Source: Mucidula mucida
Taxonomy: Eukaryota > Basidiomycota > Agaricomycetes > Agaricales > Physalacriaceae
Direction: 5' to 3'
Length of the DNA stretch: 64,000 bases
NCBI GenBank assembly: GCA_015501055.1
Contig: JADNYV010000026.1
Span: 248,001-312,000 of the forward strand
A program made the translations under genes and the position numbers. The notes under the pieces are model-generated. The model was not told where the DNA came from, did not search any database, and saw only the letters and a program-made list of their open reading frames with translations. Below are positions 11,329-22,751 of the stretch, piece by piece. Numbering within the stretch: position 1 is the stretch's first letter; each line of letters begins with the position of its first letter.

Positions 11329-13142
11329 TCAATGACGGCCTGACGTCTCCGCCCAATCCTTGCTCCCCATCTGCACTAAACGCGAACACGCGCGCGCAAA
11401 TGCGAAGACTTCCTCTTCCCCACTGAATATTGAGCTTGCGCCAATATTTTCCGTCAAACCCTGAACACGAAATAGTGAACAAAGATTGCGCCATGAGACC
11501 GAAAAGCCAACGTACGAGGTCATCCATAACACTCCTCAAGTGGTCCGAAGGCGCATCGGTCTTGTTGCTGTTTTCATCCGAAAACACTCGGTGAATAGGA
11601 ACCTCCGACGTCACGAACAATTTAGTCTGTCACCGTTCATCAGCAGGTGCGAAAAAGACTCAAGATACATAGCTTTACCTTGCTCTCATAGCATGCATCT
11701 ATGAATGTAATAAACCTTCTAGCCTGCGCATAACGTTAATAATGCTGTCCACACAAGTCATATGGGAAAATACCTTGTCTTTACTGTCCAGACCCATCTT
11801 CGGCACTTCTAGTAGGAACACGGTAGGGAAGGTCTTGGTAACTTCTAGATAATCCGCCGCGCTCAGTGGCTGCCCACACAGGTCGTCGAAGCGGAATTTG
11901 GCAACATCTTTGCTGCTCTCTGGGACCTTCAGCGTCCGGCCCCAGATACTTAATGGTCTATGGTGTACGACCTCATCCCCATCGGTAAGAGAATTAAAGA
12001 TCTTGTTGATTTCCAGGGCATTAGATGGTGTCAGTGGGTCGAAGTAAACTTTGGACAGTGCACGAGGTATGCGTCTGTAGTCCGTTCCGGAATCGAGGTC
12101 GGTCACTTCAAATCGCGTCTTGAGTAGTTCGATCGCGGGTATGAAGCTGGATCGCTGGATGCCGTTCTTGTATAGCTCGTCTGGATGCCGGTTGGAAGTG
12201 ATAACGCAGACAACGCCGTAATTCATCAGGTTTTCGAGAAGCCGACGGAGAATCATGGCATCGGCAATGTCAGTCACCTGTATTGCCCGAGTCAGTCCAA
12301 GCAGCGCAGCAGAGACGTCCGCATTTACCTGGAACTCGTCGAAACAGAGGATGTAGGCATCGTTAGCGAAGTCACGCGCAACAGGGAGTATAGGGTCGCC
12401 ACCCTTGTGTCCCATGGCTAGCTTTGCAGCGTGAAGACGTTTGTGTACGTCAATCATGAATGCGTGGAAGTGGACGCGCCGCTTCCGCTTCAAAGATGGT
12501 GGTAGTGTATTGTAAAATAGATCCATGAGCATTGTTTTCCCGGTGCCAACGTCTCCATAGAGGTATAGACCCAGAGGAACGTCATCAGGTGGCGCTGCAG
12601 GTATCGTGTCATTTCGAGAGAACCAGCGAGATATCTGCTTCAAATCAATAATAGCGTTACCAACGCAGCATGGAGACGAACAAGAGATATAGAGGCAGAC
12701 GAGTCCGGCACTGGCGGCGGGGTATAGTGTAATAGTCTGTCGTGTAAATCCTGCAGCTTCTGTATTATTCGCGTCTGATGTGAGTCCCCGCGCAGTCGGC
12801 CAGCGGCTATTGATCGATGGTACTGTTCCAAAGGTGTATAGAAATCTATCAAGGTCAGTCAGCAACCTATCAAGGACCTGCGATCCACCCACCTTGGGGC
12901 TCTGAAGGCGGTGTCGGTCGAGCAAACGCCCGTGCACCCGAAGCGAGGACCTCGTGTTCAGCGACGCTGGCTGATGCAGAGTCGACTGCGAGAGTAGTGC
13001 TCGGAGCCTTTCCTCGTCCATTGATAGAATGCGATCGTGATGTTGACGCCTGTGTTGACAGAAGTGCCCGATGTCGACAGGCAGCCCGTCGCGACGGTCT
13101 GGGCGCCGCCGACATCAGCGCTCTTGCTGCTCTTGAAGACAT
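11329..13142 (-). CDS. AFG1: AFG1/LACE1-type mitochondrial AAA ATPase
   Basis: Mitochondrial inner-membrane ATPase of the AFG1 family, which in yeast and animals helps degrade misfolded respiratory-chain subunits and extracts tail-anchored proteins. From the ATG at 13142 the protein starts with a classic presequence (MSSRAARALMSAAPRPSRRA). An alternative in-frame ATG at 13190 would add 16 hydrophobic residues. Exon 2 has FYTPLEQYHRSIAAGRL. The next exon carries the Walker A loop LYLYGDVGTGKTMLMDLFY, HFHAFMIDVH, and Walker B ILCFDEFQ. A short intron is followed by VTDIADAMILRRL and TSNRHPDELYKNG. Two more introns lead to ARRFITFIDACYESK, KLFVTSEVPIHRVF and the final exon with FSGEEEVFAFARACSRLVQM, the conserved AFG1 end. 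All parts are intact. It shares a 118 bp gap with the divergent ureF. Confidence 0.93.
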
Positions 13143-13260
13143 GGCTAATATGGTGGAGAATAAAGGAGGAAATAGCTGATTTAGTACCATACGCGAGACG
13201 GATCATCCCGACGCCCACGTGAAATCGGTTCAACATCGTTTCGGACGACGACTCCCGGCG
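13143..13260. promoter_or_regulatory. bidirectional promoter, AFG1 / ureF
   Basis: Only 118 bp separate the ATG codons of two divergent genes, so both promoters must share this interval or extend into the neighbouring gene. No clear TATA box was seen; core elements were not resolved. Confidence 0.55.
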
Positions 13261-14111
13261 ATGGACGGCTACGATGATACCTATATCCTCCTGCTCCTCG
13301 CCGACAGCAATTTGCCGACTGGGTCATTCGTCGCGTCGTCAGGCCTGGAATCGTACATGAAGCATGGCTTTGGGAGCGGCGATGTTGTCACCTTTGTCCG
13401 AGACAGTCTTGCGTCCTACGGCCGCAGCGCGCTGCCCTTTGTGTCCGATGCGCACAGGTTGATGAGCGGATACCGCGATGGAGACAGCAGCGACTCTGCG
13501 GCGGTTGTCGAGGAGCTCGCCGCTTTGGAGGAGCTCTACGACTCGATGACGCTTAATCACGTCGCCCGACGAGCGTCGAAAGCGCAAGGGGTTGCTCTCC
13601 TAACTCTCTACACCAAGGCATTTGCGCCGCCGGCATCTCATCCGTCATCTTCCGCCGTCCAGCAAAAGATGGCTTCTCTCTTTGCCGCGTTCAAGTCCAT
13701 GGTCAGACAAGAGAAAACTCATGGACATCTCCCGACGTGCTGGGGTGTTCTAACAGCCGCTCTCGGCCTTACTTTAGGTGTTCATTCTCCCCATGCTCGA
13801 GGCGGCTCAGCTCTAATGTCCGTCTAGAACGAGCGTGTTATCTGCACTTGTTCCTTCATGCAAGAGGCCTTTTATCTGCGTCTGTCCGTCTGAATGACAT
13901 TGGGCCATATAACTCTCAGCAAATCCTACTGCATACTGTTCGTCCACTGGTGGCGGCCGAGGCTGAACGATGTCGCGGTCTAAGCACAGGAACGATTGTT
14001 CAAGACGAAGGTTTCGATCCAGTCGCACACGGGCCAGCAAACACTTGGCCCTTGGGCGAGATATTGGCAGCCCGCCACGATTTGCAGCATTCTCGCATTT
14101 TCAACAGTTAG
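13261..14111 (+). CDS. ureF: urease accessory protein UreF
   Basis: UreF works with UreG, UreH/UreD (and UreE in other organisms) to insert nickel into apo-urease in the cytosol, modulating the UreG GTPase. Exon 1 begins at the ATG at 13261 with the family signature LLLLADSNLPTGSFVASSGLE, followed by YMKHGFGSGDVVTFVRDSL and LEELYDSMTLNHVARRASKAQG, then WGVLTAALGLTLG. A 50-nt intron (gtgttc...gtctag) leads to exon 2: YLHLFLHARGLLSASVRLND, HTVRPLV and a C-terminal ILAARHDLQHSRIFNS before the stop at 14109-14111. Length of about 266 residues is normal. No other urease gene is in the window, so this is a lone accessory gene, as is usual in fungi. Confidence 0.93.
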
Positions 14112-15656
14112 ACCAGGCAAGTAGTCAAAACCTGCCATCAGTAATCGCGTACAATCAACTGATTTTGTAGCCACGGGACAGACTAAAGTGCTAAGCGAAC
14201 TGAGGATCGCGTCTCTCAACACAATATTGTCCCTTTCAACGCATACATTCCCTATTTTCATACCTATCGCTATCATCTACTTCGCAGTCTTTTCTCAGCC
14301 TCGCGTGCCAAGCTCTCGTGTGCGGTCATCGTTGAAGAAGCAACAATCGCGAATCATTCTCGGTGAATGCATGCGTTCTGTACATCTGATAGTGGCTTAC
14401 CTTCCTGTCTCTTACAACAGAATCACTGTCTATCTCGACGTCTTAGACCACGTTCCGGCAAATCCTGAAGTTGGTATTAACATCCGCCAAGTGGAGTGCA
14501 CCAGTTATTGCTCCACGCTAACCGAGATGCATCCTCAATTTCGAAGCAACGTCCAGTTCGCTGTGGAATGAGCTGAGACCAGGGCCACCATTGGAGCTCG
14601 GTTCTGAAAGGCAAAGTCGAGTTCGAAGCTTCGAAGATAGTCGATTAGGGCCCAATTGACGAAGGTCATTCGTCCTCTCCGACGAACTCGTATCCTCGCT
14701 TCTCCAATGCAAACTTGGTCTCAGGACTGGTGTTCCTGTTGTCGCTTAATACACTTATGCACTCTTCACGTACAAGGAACGGCGTCAGCGCCTAGGTTAC
14801 GGCTATGAATGGGCGGGCTAAAGCAATGCATTCAAGAATGGCACGCTCTGAATCTTGTTCAGCATATCTAATGCAGATATGGTGTGGGTCACCTCATTTC
14901 GGAAAAACTGCGGACACGTACAAGTAACATTTGGCGAGGTGACTTCGAGGAGGAGAGTCTGGTGTCATCGACGCGTTCTATGAATCTATTGGTAGCCTTG
15001 ACCGAGGTTCGGTGGGCTCACTTTCCGTTGATTGCAGTATCTTGATCACAGTTCCTTCATTGGGTCTACAGGATAATCCCGTGGTAGAGTTCGCTCATTC
15101 TTGACGACGTTTGCCACGAGGATCGACGCCATCCATCAAAGTAGTTTCTGCTTCGGTACCGGATAGATTCCTGTTCAGTGATAAATTTGCATCGTCCACT
15201 GGAACGTCCACGATGTGCTACAGTAACCTGCCTGCGATTTACAGTAATCTTACACACTCAGGCTCACACGCAAGACTGCGAATAGGCAGAACCTTCTCAA
15301 GCGAAGTCGCCGTCGTACACCATCGGAGCATATGGACACCGGGAATTACTTGACCTTTTCCCTACCCTCCGAGATCACGCCGACTTGTATGTTGTACACG
15401 GTAAGGGAATAGAGTTTTCAACTTATACTCCGCTCAAGCAGCACAGTCAAGTTCAGGTTCTTCAGAGTTCTCTAAAATGCTTGTTGTGGATAACCAGAGC
15501 GAGGTCGACAAGCGGTGAAACATCGCGGGTTTACTGGCCGCCTAGAACTTCTGCATCGAGATCATGGCTACACTCTACGGATTCTATAGTACTGGAAGTT
15601 CCGTAAGGCTGACAATCAGCCGACCTCGAACCGATCCATGTGCCGGACTCGCTGGG
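14112..15656. other. 1.5 kb gap with possible minus-strand gene relic
   Basis: No intact gene. On the minus strand between roughly 15200 and 14640 several open stretches read like protein (for instance one with DVPVDDANLSLNRNLSG and one with LTPFLVREECISVL), but they change frame and meet stops, and I recognise no family. They may be a decayed gene. The right part is the upstream region of the sugar transporter. Confidence 0.35.
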
Positions 15657-15663
15657 TATATAA
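15657..15663 (+). promoter_or_regulatory. TATA box of the sugar transporter
   Basis: TATATAA lies about 65-70 bp before the transporter ATG at 15727, a usual distance in fungi. A pyrimidine-rich stretch follows before the ATG. Confidence 0.55.
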
Positions 15664-15726
15664 TCTCATTTAATTGAGACTCGCCAATCTTTCACGGAGC
15701 CCTCGTTTGCCAACCCTCCTTCAAAG

Positions 15727-18301
15727 ATGCCCGCAGAAAAACAACACGTATCTCCGGACTCCAGTAACGACAAGATTGAAGAGGTGCCCAAAGATCCTCC
15801 TCCAAAGGACGCAAAGATCTTAGAGGTCACCAATGCCGACCTCGCGTTGGCGCTGTCGACAGGTCCTCCCCTCAAGGCGACGAGTATCGCTTCTCTGAAG
15901 CTATTCGCGATTCTGACAGTCGCGTTTATGGGAAGCGTGGCTAACGGCTTTGACGGTCAAGGTACGCCTTTGCAATACGGCAAATGTTGAGCATTAACCG
16001 TCCTTAGTCATGAGCGCTGTAAACGGAATGCAGTAAGTGCTTTCTCCTCATTGACACCCGAATCACACCTGGATGGTGCCTTACTTTTCATAGACAATAC
16101 CTAGACTACTTCAAAATCGACGGGAAAGATGCCGGTGGAGGAGTGGGTACGGTAACGGCGTTGATCTTTGGGATTGTATGTGGATTTGAAAGTGTCTTTA
16201 TTGAAAACTCACGCTCGTAGTACTCAATCGGTGACTCGGCTTCTGTATCACATACGCGTTTTCAGGGTATCTAACTGGTCGCAGGACAAATCGTCGGCGT
16301 CGCTGTTGCAGGACCTGTTACCGACTTCTTCGGACGTCGTGGAGGCATGGTACGGATATTCGTTGAGACATTCTTTGAGCACTTTTTGACCTCGGCTTGC
16401 AACAGTTTACTGGGTCTATCATCATCATCGTTGGTTCGCTCCTCTCCCGCCTTTCGAATGGCAGTGTACTCACGAGCTATAGGCGCCGTCGTGATCACGG
16501 TCGCTAAGACACAAGACTATCTCTTAGCGGGTCGCTTTGTCCTCGGTTTTGGTGTCTCTATCACGACTACGGCCGCTCCGGCGTATGTTGTAGAAATGTC
16601 GCCTCCACAGTGGCGGGGTCGTCTGACTGGATTGTGAGTTTCCCAACAGATCATTTTACTCTCCTGAGTTGCTTTCTAGATATAACAGTATGTACATTTG
16701 TTGGAGATGCCGATCATGCTCTTGATTCTTTGACTGCAGCCTTCTACTATACTGGGTCCATACTTTGCAGTAAGCCTCCAGATCATAGATTCAATGCTCG
16801 TATCATTGACATCGCTTCAGCTGGTATCACCATTGCCACTGGTAGGATGAGTAGTACAACCTCCTTCCGTGCGCCCTTGGCCATCCAGATCGTGCCTGCT
16901 GGTATTCTCACCATCTTTGTCTGGCTTCTTCCTGAGGTTCGTCTCCTTGGAGAAATCTTGTCTTGTCATTTATCTTCGAGTACAGTCCCCGCGTTGGTTA
17001 ATGGCCACCGGCAAGACCGAGCGCGCTAGGGCGATTCTGGCCAAATATCACGGGAATGGAGACACTAATGCACCCTTGGTCGCCTTGCAGATGAGGGAAT
17101 TCGAAGAGTCGATCGGATTGGACGCGTCGGACAAACGATGGTTCGTAGTCTTTTGTTTTTGTGGAGCACCTGTAATTGACTGGTGCACGTATAGGTGGGA
17201 CTACTCTGAGTTGGTAAACACGAGGAACGCTCGCTACAGAACGTTCATGATGCTGCTCATGGGTTTCTTTGGGCAATGGTCGGGAAACGGTCTTGGATAT
17301 TTCTTAACGATCCTCTTTAAGAACGCGGGTGCCAACACTCAGGAACGGCGTCTGGTTCTCAACTTTATAAACACGCTAGTGTCTGCCTCTGGCGCTCTTC
17401 TCGGGACCTCCCTTACAGATAAAGTGGGCCGACGAACCATGTGGTTCTGGGGGACGCTGATGAGCGCAGGAATGTTGGCCGTCGTCACCGGTATGGCTTT
17501 CCCTGCACGTTTCTCCGTATCTGAGTACCATACCAGGCTGCACCGCGAAGTGGGGAGCCGAAGGAAGTAATCCTGCTGGAGCTAATGCGGCCATTGCGTT
17601 CATATGTACGTTCGACAAGCCGGGTTTGCCATGCATCTCCTAACGGACTGCAGTTTTGTTCGGGTGGGTTTACAGCTTCACCTACACGCCCTTGCAGGCG
17701 CTGTATCCATCGGAATGTCTTGCGTACAATACGCGGTACGTGTGACACTGACTGTGGTCGGATTTTATCTCACTTGGCTTCCAGAGCTAAAGGAATGGCA
17801 ATGTGAGTCTCGGACGGGGCTTCGCGGGAAACAGTCTGATTGCCGCCGCCAGGTACTCGTTCGCTGTGAGCTGTGCAAGCTTTGTGAATACCTATGCTGG
17901 ACCTATCGCTCTGGACCGTATCAAATGGAAGGTGAGGTTTCCCGTCTGTGCACAAAGTCGCCCATCTGAAGGAAAGGGCATTTCCAGTATTACATTGTTT
18001 ATATCGCATGGGACATCTTTGAATGTCTCATGATATACCTGTTTGCCGTAGAGACAAAGGGACGCACTCTGTAAGTGCTGTGTTATTCCCGCCACTGGCA
18101 GTGTTACTAACCGCTTCCGCACCTCCAAGTGAGGAATTGGATGAAATCTTCAGTGTAAGTCCCGGGTTATTTCGAATATCAGAATTAGTGTTGACGATCT
18201 CTTAGGATCCGCATCCTGTGCGCGCATCGGTCGCCAAGCAGAAGGTGGCCTTTGTTGAAAAGGCGGGTGAGAGGAAATTCGTGTCGGTGGACGAGGCTTG
18301 A
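15727..18301 (+). CDS. MFS sugar transporter (SP family, lactose-permease/hexose-like)
   Basis: Twelve-helix sugar:H+ symporter of the major facilitator superfamily, plasma membrane. The cytosolic N-terminus (about 60 residues, charged) is followed by helix 1 (FAILTVAFMGSVANGFDGQ), a short exon with VMSAVNGMQ, then YLDYFKIDGKDAGGGVGTVT. Next comes VAGQIVGVAVAGPVTDFFGRR (loop 2-3 GRR motif), AGRFVLGFGVSITTTAAPAY, the central SPRWLMATGKTERARAIL motif and the second-half repeat DKVGRRTMWFWGT. These are the sugar-porter signatures. The gene is cut by about ten short introns and ends at TGA 18299-18301 after FVEKAGERKFVSVDEA. It looks full length. The substrate cannot be told from sequence; similar fungal proteins carry hexoses, lactose or cellodextrins. 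Exon borders in the region 16620-16830 and 17520-18200 are uncertain. Confidence 0.88.
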
Positions 18302-18398
18302 GAGGTTTGTATTGCTATATATGTTATGTATTCAAGAAGATTCATGATACCACTTTGTATGTATTTTTGTTTTTATCAGTACTTGGGTCGACTGCAAG

Positions 18399-18695
18399 TC
18401 ATCGACCTTTATTGCCACCACCGTTACGTTGTCGTTTCGAGCGGAAGGAGTGAATGCAGACCGATCCGTTCGGGCCGATGCAAACCTTCTTGGTCTTGAC
18501 CGCCGACTCCGATCGTTCGCACGTCTTGACTGACTTATGGGCGTATACCTGACCTTTATGGACTACTGAGTTATGGATGACCCTTACAGTCTTTACAGCC
18601 TGCACTTGCGGGCAGTGGGACCTTAACATTCGGCCTGGGGCGGGTATGATCGAAATGCGTCTTTCGTCGCCTCGGTGTTGCAAACGGAGCCACAT
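18399..18695 (-). CDS. hypothetical small basic protein
   Basis: A 98-codon frame with an ATG at 18695, reading away from the adjacent chitinase gene. It is basic, has a cysteine-containing stretch (VKTKKVCIGPNGSVCIHSF) and ends in a lysine/arginine/glycine-rich tail. It has no signal peptide and no known domain. It might be a chance frame, or the 3' exon of a gene whose first exon lies nearer the chitinase. Confidence 0.25.
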   Translation of the reverse strand: MWLRLQHRGDERRISIIPAPGRMLRSHCPQVQAVKTVRVIHNSVVHKGQVYAHKSVKTCERSESAVKTKKVCIGPNGSVCIHSFRSKRQRNGGGNKGR

Positions 18696-18721
18696 ATCCG
18701 TTGAAGAAGATGGTTACCCTT

Positions 18722-18727
18722 TATAAA
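18722..18727 (+). promoter_or_regulatory. TATA box of chitinase 1
   Basis: TATAAA (within TTTATAAAGC) lies about 65 bp upstream of the chitinase ATG at 18787. The second chitinase has a TATA box at nearly the same distance. Confidence 0.6.
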
Positions 18728-18786
18728 GCTCAGTCTGGCTCGGCGGAGACCTTACATACCTTTTCCACTGCCTACTCTGTCTCGAT

Positions 18787-20216
18787 ATGATTGGGCCCAT
18801 AATTCTCGCACTCTCTTCTTTGTCTACTAGCGCTTTCGCCTCGCCAGTTGCCAGTGCTTGGTTTGCTGGTTGGCATGCGACTGAAGGCTTTCCTGTCTCG
18901 TCTGTGAGCTGGTCCAAGTATACCTCTATGACCTATGCTTTCGCGTATGTTTGGTTTCCGCGAAAACCTTATGTACGCCGTCTAACAGTTTTGATAGCGA
19001 AACTACTGAAGACGTGAACGTTCTGTCTTTGAATGGCTCCAACCCGGATGTTCTCCCGGAGTTTGTTGCGGCGGCTCATGCGAATGTAGGCCGATGTTCC
19101 ATTACTTCCTTTAACGTCTTACTGAACGTATGTGGTAGAACGTTTCGGCTAGGATATCTATCGGTGGATGGACTGGATCTCGTTTCTGGTCTACCGCAGT
19201 TGGCTCAGCTGAAAACCGAACCGCCTTTGTGAACACGGTCACGTCCTTCGCCTTGTTGTATGACCTTGACGGTCTCGATTTTGAGTACGTGTTTGCTTGC
19301 TGGTTCGAGCTAAAACCTCACCCACGTACTGCTTTTCGTTAGTTGGGAATATCCGAACAATCAGGGTCTCGGTTGCAACACTATCAATGCCAACGACACG
19401 GCCAACTTCCTCTCGTTTTTGACAGAACTCAAGCAGCATCCTCTTGGATCCCAGCTCACACTATCCGCGGCAGTCTCCATTAACCCGTTCATGGATGCTG
19501 ATGGTACCCCATCTACGAACGTCTCCGAATTTGCCGATTATCTCGACTATATCGCCATCATGAACTACGACGTCTGGGGTTCATGGAGCTCGAGCGTCGG
19601 CCCCAACGCCCCACTCAACGATACATGCGCCGCACCAGCCAATCAACAAGGCTCAGCCGTGTACGCTATTGGGAAGTGGACTGCGGCTGGCTTCCCGAGG
19701 GAACAAATTCTGCTTGGTCTCCCCGCCTATGGTCACTCCTTCGCCGTGTCGGCGGCGGATGCCTACGCCAATGGTACCGAGGAGCTCCAGTTGTATCCCG
19801 CATTCAAGTCCTCAAAGCACCCAGTGGGAGACGCGTGGGACGATGCGCCTAAAGTCAATAAGTGTGGCGTTCAGGAAAATCAGGCAGGCGTCGTCACGTT
19901 CTGGGGTTTGATCGCCGAAGGTTATCTCGATGCCTCTGGAGAAGCGATGGAGGGAGTTCCTTATATCTATAATAATTGCTCTCAAACGGTAAGACGGTCT
20001 TTCACACTGCATTGCTCTTTGGTCTGATTGACATTTTTTCAGCCGTTCATCTACAACACTACGACAGAGATTATGATCTCGTTCGACAATGCGCAGTCCT
20101 TTGAGGCTAAAGGACAATTCATTAGCGATAACGGTCTCGCCGGCTTTGCTATTTGGGAGGCCGGTGGTGATTCTAGCGACATCCTTTTAGATGCTGCGCG
20201 ATCTCACCTCTTTTGA
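18787..20216 (+). CDS. secreted GH18 chitinase (tandem copy 1)
   Basis: Endochitinase of glycoside hydrolase family 18, cleaving beta-1,4-N-acetylglucosamine chains in the wall or in prey and debris. The signal peptide MIGPIILALSSLSTSAFA is followed by WFAGWHATEGFP and WSKYTSMTYAFA. An exon carries SIGGWTGSRFWSTAVGSAEN (the SxGG motif), and the catalytic DGLDFDWEYP is rebuilt across an intron (GA|T), with the acid glutamate present. Later come YIAIMNYDVWGSWSSSVGP, LLGLPAYGHSF and AGFAIWEAGGD near the end. About 380 residues; no chitin-binding module or GPI signal. Five introns are inferred. The tandem copy at 21156-22602 has the same introns and closely similar protein, so they arose by local duplication. 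It is probably active. Confidence 0.93.
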
Positions 20217-21088
20217 GAGACTATGACACCCAGTTGAGCGAGTATGGACCTTCTAATTGCCACATAGGCCCCTCCTTACTTGTATAAGCACGCTCCTTAT
20301 CGTACATAATTTAATCAAGTTTGTCGCACTCTGTCAAGTCCGTCGGGAAAACGGTCTTCGTCAACTTAGCCTTCGGCTTGTCCAACGGTGCACCCGGTGG
20401 TTCAAGGGAAGTCGAGGTTATACGGTGGTGGTGAGAAGAGGTTAAACGGTTTCTATCATCAGGGAAAGAAAGTATACTCATCGCTCCCAGACCTCCATGA
20501 ATTTGAGCCTATTGAACCGCGCGTACTCGGGCTATCCCAAGAGTTCGTGGTTATTTCCTCTCCTCGTTCGGCGGCTTGAGGCTATGGAGCAGTGGCAACT
20601 GCCTGGATACGAATTAAGCAGGCGAACAGAGGCGAACCAATGAGATACTATTCATGTAGACGAGCCGCGTGGCGTGTACGTACGCCGCAGAACGTTGACA
20701 TGAACGCGCCGAGAACTGATAGAAGTGCGGAGCGTCTGTCATGCATAGCTCTCTGTGCTGTGGTTAGCTGATATACATAGCGCGAAGACACAGATTTGGA
20801 TGATCTTTCTCATGATGCCTGTAGGCCAACGGGGCTGATGGAGCTGAAACTGCATTGCCTCGGCGACTGAGTGCTGTAGATACCGACGCTTTATTGCTTT
20901 CGAGCTTGGACTCAAAAAGAAGTTTGAAGACCGTCTTTCCTGGTGAAAACACTCGGGATGCGATGCAGTGCGCATAGCTCAAGACATGTCGCGCCCAGGC
21001 AAAGAGGCGTCGGGAGCCTCGGCGCGGAGATCAATTGATCCCGAAACAGACATCGGCAATTGGATTCGCTAGGCACGCGGCGTTTAAT
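20217..21088. other. spacer between tandem chitinase genes
   Basis: Holds the end of chitinase 1 and the upstream region of chitinase 2. Only short unconvincing frames were found; no repeat was recognised. Confidence 0.4.
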
Positions 21089-21097
21089 TATAAAAAG
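21089..21097 (+). promoter_or_regulatory. TATA box of chitinase 2
   Basis: TATAAAAAG lies about 65 bp before the ATG at 21156. It is followed by a CT-rich tract (TCTCTCCCATCTTCTC) typical of highly expressed fungal transcripts. Confidence 0.65.
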
Positions 21098-21155
21098 GTG
21101 TCTTGAAGGGCGTCAGTTTCTCTCCCATCTTCTCTTCTCTTTTCTTTCATCTATC

Positions 21156-22602
21156 ATGATTTTTTCTCCTTTACTTCTCGCGCTCTCTTCACTGTCTTTG
21201 ACGCGTGCTGTGAAGCACCGCGACGCCAAGATCGCGACTGGCTGGTACGCGGGATGGCACGCAGATGAGGGGTTCCCTCTCGATGCCGTGAGCTGGTCGA
21301 AATATACCTCTATGACCTATGCGTTCGCGTGAGTGCCGCTCCACGTGAACACCCCTCCGTGCTAACCCCTTCGCGAAACAGCGAGACGACCGAAGATGTC
21401 AATGTTTTATCCTTGGCCGGCTCTGAGCCCGACGTTTTGCCTCAGTTTGTGGCCGCCGCACATGAGAATGTATGTATAATATTCATAGTTTTTGGCGTCT
21501 TACTCTGAAACTCATTACGCTGAACAGGGCGTCTTGGCCAAGGTGTCCATTGGCGGCTGGACAGGATCGCGTTTCTGGTCGACAGCGGTTGGCAACGCTG
21601 AGAACCGAACAGCTTTTGTGAATACGGTGACCGCATTTGCCTTAGAATATGATCTTGATGGCCTTGACTTTGAGTATGGGCTATCTTCTGAATCCATCGT
21701 GGTTGGTAACTGACAGCCCTTTGCAGTTGGGAATACCCGAACAACCAAGGCCTTGGTTGCAATACCATCAACGTTAACGATACCGCCAACTATCTCTTGT
21801 TTTTGAAAGAACTCCGAGACCATCCCATCGGCTGCGAACTTACGCTTTCCGCTGCTGTGGCCATCAGCCCCTTCATGGACTCAACAGGTACCCCGTCTGA
21901 GGATGTTTCTGAATTTGCCAACTACCTCGACACCATCGCCATCATGAACTACGATCTCTGGGGCTCATGGAGTGCATCCGTTGGACCCCAGGCTGCCCTG
22001 AACGACACCTGCGCCGCGCCCGATAACCAGCAGGGCTCAGCCGTATTAGCGGTCAAGAGATGGACCGATGCTGGCTTCCCCAGGAAGCAAATTTTGCTTG
22101 GTCTTGCTGCCTATGGACACTCCTTCGCTGTGACTCCGAAAGACGCTTTCAACGGCACCGATACGCTGCAGGTGTACGCCCCCTTCAACTCCTCGCTTTA
22201 CCCTGCTGGCGACGCGTGGGACGATGCTGGAGGCGCTGTTGACGCGTGCGGTGTCGAACAAGCACAAGGCGGCGTCGTGAACTTTTGGGGCATGGTGGCT
22301 GAAGGCTACCTCGACACCAACGGCGAGCCAGCTGAGGGTGTTCCTTACGTTTTCGATGAGTGCTCCCAGACGGTATGTTTTTTCCCTTGTATCGCTGTTA
22401 ATCTCTAATGACTTCGGCTTAGCCCTTCGTCTATAACACCACCACCGAGGTCATGATCTCTTTTGACAACGCGGACTCATACGCAGCCAAGGGAGAATTC
22501 ATCATGGACAATAGTCTCGCCGGCTTCGCTATCTGGGAAGTCGGTGGTGATTACAACGATATCCTTTTGGACGCCGTTCGTTCGGTAGTCTTTGAATGTT
22601 GA
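21156..22602 (+). CDS. secreted GH18 chitinase (tandem copy 2)
   Basis: Second chitinase, same direction and same exon pattern as the gene at 18787-20216. Signal peptide MIFSPLLLALSSLSLTRA, then TGWYAGWHADEGFP and WSKYTSMTYAFA. Then SIGGWTGSRFWSTAVGNAEN, the spliced catalytic DGLDFDWEYP, IMNYDLWGSWSASVGP, LLGLAAYGHSF and AGFAIWEVGGD, ending in RSVVFEC and TGA at 22600-22602. The two proteins differ mainly in the mature N-terminus and in the region around residues 245-275. The strong TATA box and CT-rich leader here could mean higher expression than copy 1, but this is only inference. Confidence 0.94.
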
Positions 22603-22751
22603 TTTGAGCAGTGTGTAGCCTCTTTCTTACGACTACTTACTGCACCCACTCATTTTCTTGGCGTTAATCTATTTATTTCTTAACATACTTTTTGAAAGCA
22701 CCGCGTGATCGATTGTGACGCGAACGCGTCTTGCTTCTTCCCACCACCAGC

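Noticed and set aside
12817..13179. 120-codon plus-strand frame over the AFG1 5' end
   Set aside because: Antisense to the AFG1 presequence exon, which has clear protein and splice evidence.
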